Shown: positions 5,460 through 7,120 of the stretch, in pieces | How positions within the stretch are numbered: position 1 is the stretch's first letter | How the letters are laid out: each line of letters begins with the position of its first letter | Assembly (NCBI GenBank): GCA_038137215.1 | Contig: JAYQBG010000045.1 | Span: 1-7,120 of the forward strand | DNA length: 7,120 bases | Direction: 5' to 3' | DNA from: JABJAG01 sp038137215 | GTDB lineage: Bacteria; Pseudomonadota; Alphaproteobacteria; UBA6615 | The notes under the pieces: generated by a model | What the model saw: only the letters and a program-made list of their open reading frames with translations | Told to the model about the DNA's origin: nothing | Database searches by the model: none | Made by a program: the position numbers and the translations under genes

Positions 5460-6992
5460 ATGAATCTCAATCAGTTGCTTGTGCGCGCAGCGCGATCTTT
5501 TCCCGACCGGGTGGCCATTTCTCATGGCACTGCGGATTACTGCGACTACGCCACGCTCGCACGTCGATCCGCAGGGCTGGCCGGGGCGCTGAAGGGCACG
5601 CTGGGGCTGGCGCAGAATGATCGGGTTGGCTTGTTCATGACCAACACCCCGGAATACCTCGAAGCCTTTCATGGGGCACTGCATGCGGGGATGACGGCGC
5701 TGCCCATCAACAACAAGCTGCACGAAAAGGAACTCGCCTACATCCTGGATGATGCCGGTGCCGGCGTGGTCTTCGTCACCCCCGATCTGGCCGAGAAGGC
5801 CGCGAAAGGACTGGATATTGCGGGCAGCAAGGCACGCGTCATCGTCGTCGGGGAGAAGGAGTACAACGATCTGCGCGCGGGCGACCCGCTGGCGATAACG
5901 GAGCGCGCGGACGATGATCTAGCCTGGCTGTTCTACACATCGGGGACGACGGGAAACCCCAAGGGCGCGATGCTGTCCCACCGCAATCTCTGGGAGATGA
6001 TGCTGACCTATTTCGTGGATGTGGACCGGGTGCCCGTGAACGGCGCCGCGCTGCATCCCGCGCCCATGTCTCACGGCTCGGGCTTTTACGGTATTCCGCA
6101 TCTGGCGGTTGGTGCCCGGCAGGTGGTGCCGGAGTCCGGCGGTTTTGAGCCGGAGGAAATTATTCATTTGTGTCAAGAGCTTAAAGAGGTTTCCTTGTTC
6201 GCCGCACCAACCATGATCAAGCGCCTCGTCAATCACAAGGGCGGCGGTGACGCGCCGAATTTGCGCACGGTCACCTATGGCGGCGGGCCCATGTATGTGG
6301 CCGATTTGAAAGAGGCGCTGGCGCGCTTCGGACAGAAGTTCATCCAGATTTATGGCCAGGGCGAGAGCCCCATGTGCATCACCGTGCTGCCCCGCGAGGA
6401 TCATGCGGATATCGACCACCCGCGCTACGAGGACCGCCTGGCCTCGGTGGGCTATGCCCAGTCGGTGGTCGATGTGAAGGTCGTGGATGGCGAGGACAAT
6501 GAAGTGCCGACCGGTGAGGTGGGCGAAATTCTGGTTAAGGGTGCCGTGGTCATGCGCGGCTACTGGAACAAGCCCGAGGCGAGCGCTGAGTCGCTCAAGG
6601 GCGGGTGGCTACACACCGGCGACATGGGCGCGTTTGACGCCGATGGCTATTTGACCCTCAAGGATCGCTCGAAGGATATGATCATCTCGGGCGGCACCAA
6701 CATTTATCCGCGTGAGATCGAGGAGTTGCTGCTCCGGCATCCCGATGTTGCCGAATGTGCCGTGGTCGGCCGCGCCCATGATGAGTGGGGCGAAGAGGTG
6801 GTGGCCTTTGTTGCGCCGCGCGAGGGTGCGGAAGTGGATACCGACGTGCTGGATCAGCTGTGTCTGGACAACATCGCCCGGTTCAAGCGGCCCAAGGACT
6901 ACCGGATTGCGGCGGCCTTGCCGAAAAACAACTATGGCAAGATCGTCAAACGTGAGCTGCGCAACCAGCTTGAGGCCGAAGACAAGGAGTAG
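5460..6992 (+). CDS. Acyl/aryl-CoA ligase (class I AMP-forming, ANL superfamily)
   Basis: A 510-residue enzyme, the usual length for the family, that activates a carboxylic acid with ATP to an acyl-AMP and then forms the CoA thioester. ANL motifs appear in order: the P-loop YTSGTTGNPKGAMLSH (159-174); GGGPM (274-278); the A5 motif YGQGESP (299-305), with Gly where YGQTE is more usual, a variant also found in intact relatives; the HTGD adenine/ribose motif with D388; the hinge stretch LKDRSKDMIISGG with R403; the PREIE motif (417-421); and the C-terminal catalytic lysine K494 in NNYGKIVKREL. All key residues are present, so it should be active. Substrate (fatty, aryl or cyclic acid) cannot be read with confidence. 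Its neighbours (GST, FAH and MBL hydrolases) hint at catabolism of an aromatic or xenobiotic acid. The stop codon TAG is the start of a repeat element. Confidence 0.92.
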   Translation: MNLNQLLVRAARSFPDRVAISHGTADYCDYATLARRSAGLAGALKGTLGLAQNDRVGLFMTNTPEYLEAFHGALHAGMTALPINNKLHEKELAYILDDAGAGVVFVTPDLAEKAAKGLDIAGSKARVIVVGEKEYNDLRAGDPLAITERADDDLAWLFYTSGTTGNPKGAMLSHRNLWEMMLTYFVDVDRVPVNGAALHPAPMSHGSGFYGIPHLAVGARQVVPESGGFEPEEIIHLCQELKEVSLFAAPTMIKRLVNHKGGGDAPNLRTVTYGGGPMYVADLKEALARFGQKFIQIYGQGESPMCITVLPREDHADIDHPRYEDRLASVGYAQSVVDVKVVDGEDNEVPTGEVGEILVKGAVVMRGYWNKPEASAESLKGGWLHTGDMGAFDADGYLTLKDRSKDMIISGGTNIYPREIEELLLRHPDVAECAVVGRAHDEWGEEVVAFVAPREGAEVDTDVLDQLCLDNIARFKRPKDYRIAAALPKNNYGKIVKRELRNQLEAEDKE

Positions 6993-7047
6993 AGCGTGAT
7001 CTTGTGAGGTGGAATCGGTCTGCCGCAGATACGTCCACCGCGCGTTG
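6990..7047 (+). repeat. TAGAGC-type element, copy 3, at the 3' end of the CoA ligase
   Basis: The element begins at the ligase stop codon (TAGAGCGTGATCTTGTG) and continues to the junction with the 92-bp element. It is the inverted counterpart of 4124-4066, with about 53 of 59 aligned positions the same. In both places it follows its gene in the sense direction, as a 3' untranslated element would. Confidence 0.8.
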
Positions 7048-7120
7048 CGTCGTTCCCGCGAAGGCGGGAACCCATAAACACGGGCGGCTGCCTTGTTGGA
7101 GCAAGGTGTCTATGGATGCC
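7048..7120 (-). repeat. 92-bp structured repeat element, copy C (truncated by window end)
   Basis: The first 73 bases of the 92-bp unit in reverse orientation. The hairpin GTTCCCGC-GAAG-GCGGGAAC (7052-7071) is perfect, and 7072-7120 equals the reverse complement of copy B with no difference. The only two mismatches to copy B are the paired positions 7058/7065. If the unit is complete it should continue past the window with about 19 more bases ending CATGACG. Confidence 0.9.

Noticed and set aside
5088..5723. A 211-residue minus-strand open frame spanning the CoA ligase start and the repeat pair
   Set aside because: It runs through both repeat units and antisense to the ligase N-terminus, and its sequence is low-complexity Arg-rich shadow translation.
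3993..7120. Insertion sequence or composite transposon bounded by the inverted repeats
   Set aside because: No transposase or integrase is encoded between the arms, and the arms are made of common small repeat modules. Target-site duplications cannot be checked because the right arm runs off the window.

Overview
The window looks like chromosomal DNA of a GC-rich alphaproteobacterium. Evidence for this is the codon use, the SD-type ribosome sites, and several families of short palindromic intergenic repeats of the kind common in that class. The genus cannot be named from the sequence. Genes with soluble catabolic or detoxification functions share the window with one decayed secreted-protein gene, and repeats fill most of the larger gaps.

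Layout. Positions 2-37 are probably the tail of an upstream gene. A plus-strand pair follows: a two-domain fumarylacetoacetase-family hydrolase (68-1036) and a metallo-beta-lactamase-fold hydrolase (1151-2143), separated by an inverted pair of 29-bp repeats. Positions 2144-2352 hold no gene but contain three perfect small palindromes. Positions 2353-3674 are the remnant of a type I-secreted RTX/FG-GAP/cadherin-like protein, broken by one in-frame stop and two frameshifts. Positions 3675-4121 are non-coding and made of repeats: a TAGAGC-type element, two direct copies of a 92-bp structured element, and a different 91-bp palindromic element between them. On the minus strand lie a glutathione S-transferase-family gene (5262-4567) and, overlapping it by 8 bp, a small protein that I read as a divergent HlyC-type (toxin-activating acyltransferase) homologue (4574-4122). 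Divergent from these, across a second inverted repeat pair, is an acyl/aryl-CoA ligase (5460-6992), followed at once by another TAGAGC element and a third, window-truncated copy of the 92-bp element.

How the genes may work together. The FAH hydrolase, MBL hydrolase, GST and CoA ligase are types often found in aromatic or xenobiotic acid breakdown, so a scattered catabolic neighbourhood is a reasonable inference; no substrate can be read from the sequence. The HlyC-like gene and the RTX remnant converge across the repeat array and could be leftovers of one toxin or secretion locus, but this is speculative because the acyltransferase-like gene now sits behind the GST.

The most unusual signal is in the repeats. 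Three unrelated genes end in a TAG that is also the first triplet of the same TAGAGC element. Two copies of the 92-bp element differ within the window only at two positions that pair with each other in a hairpin, a compensatory change suggesting that the structure is kept.
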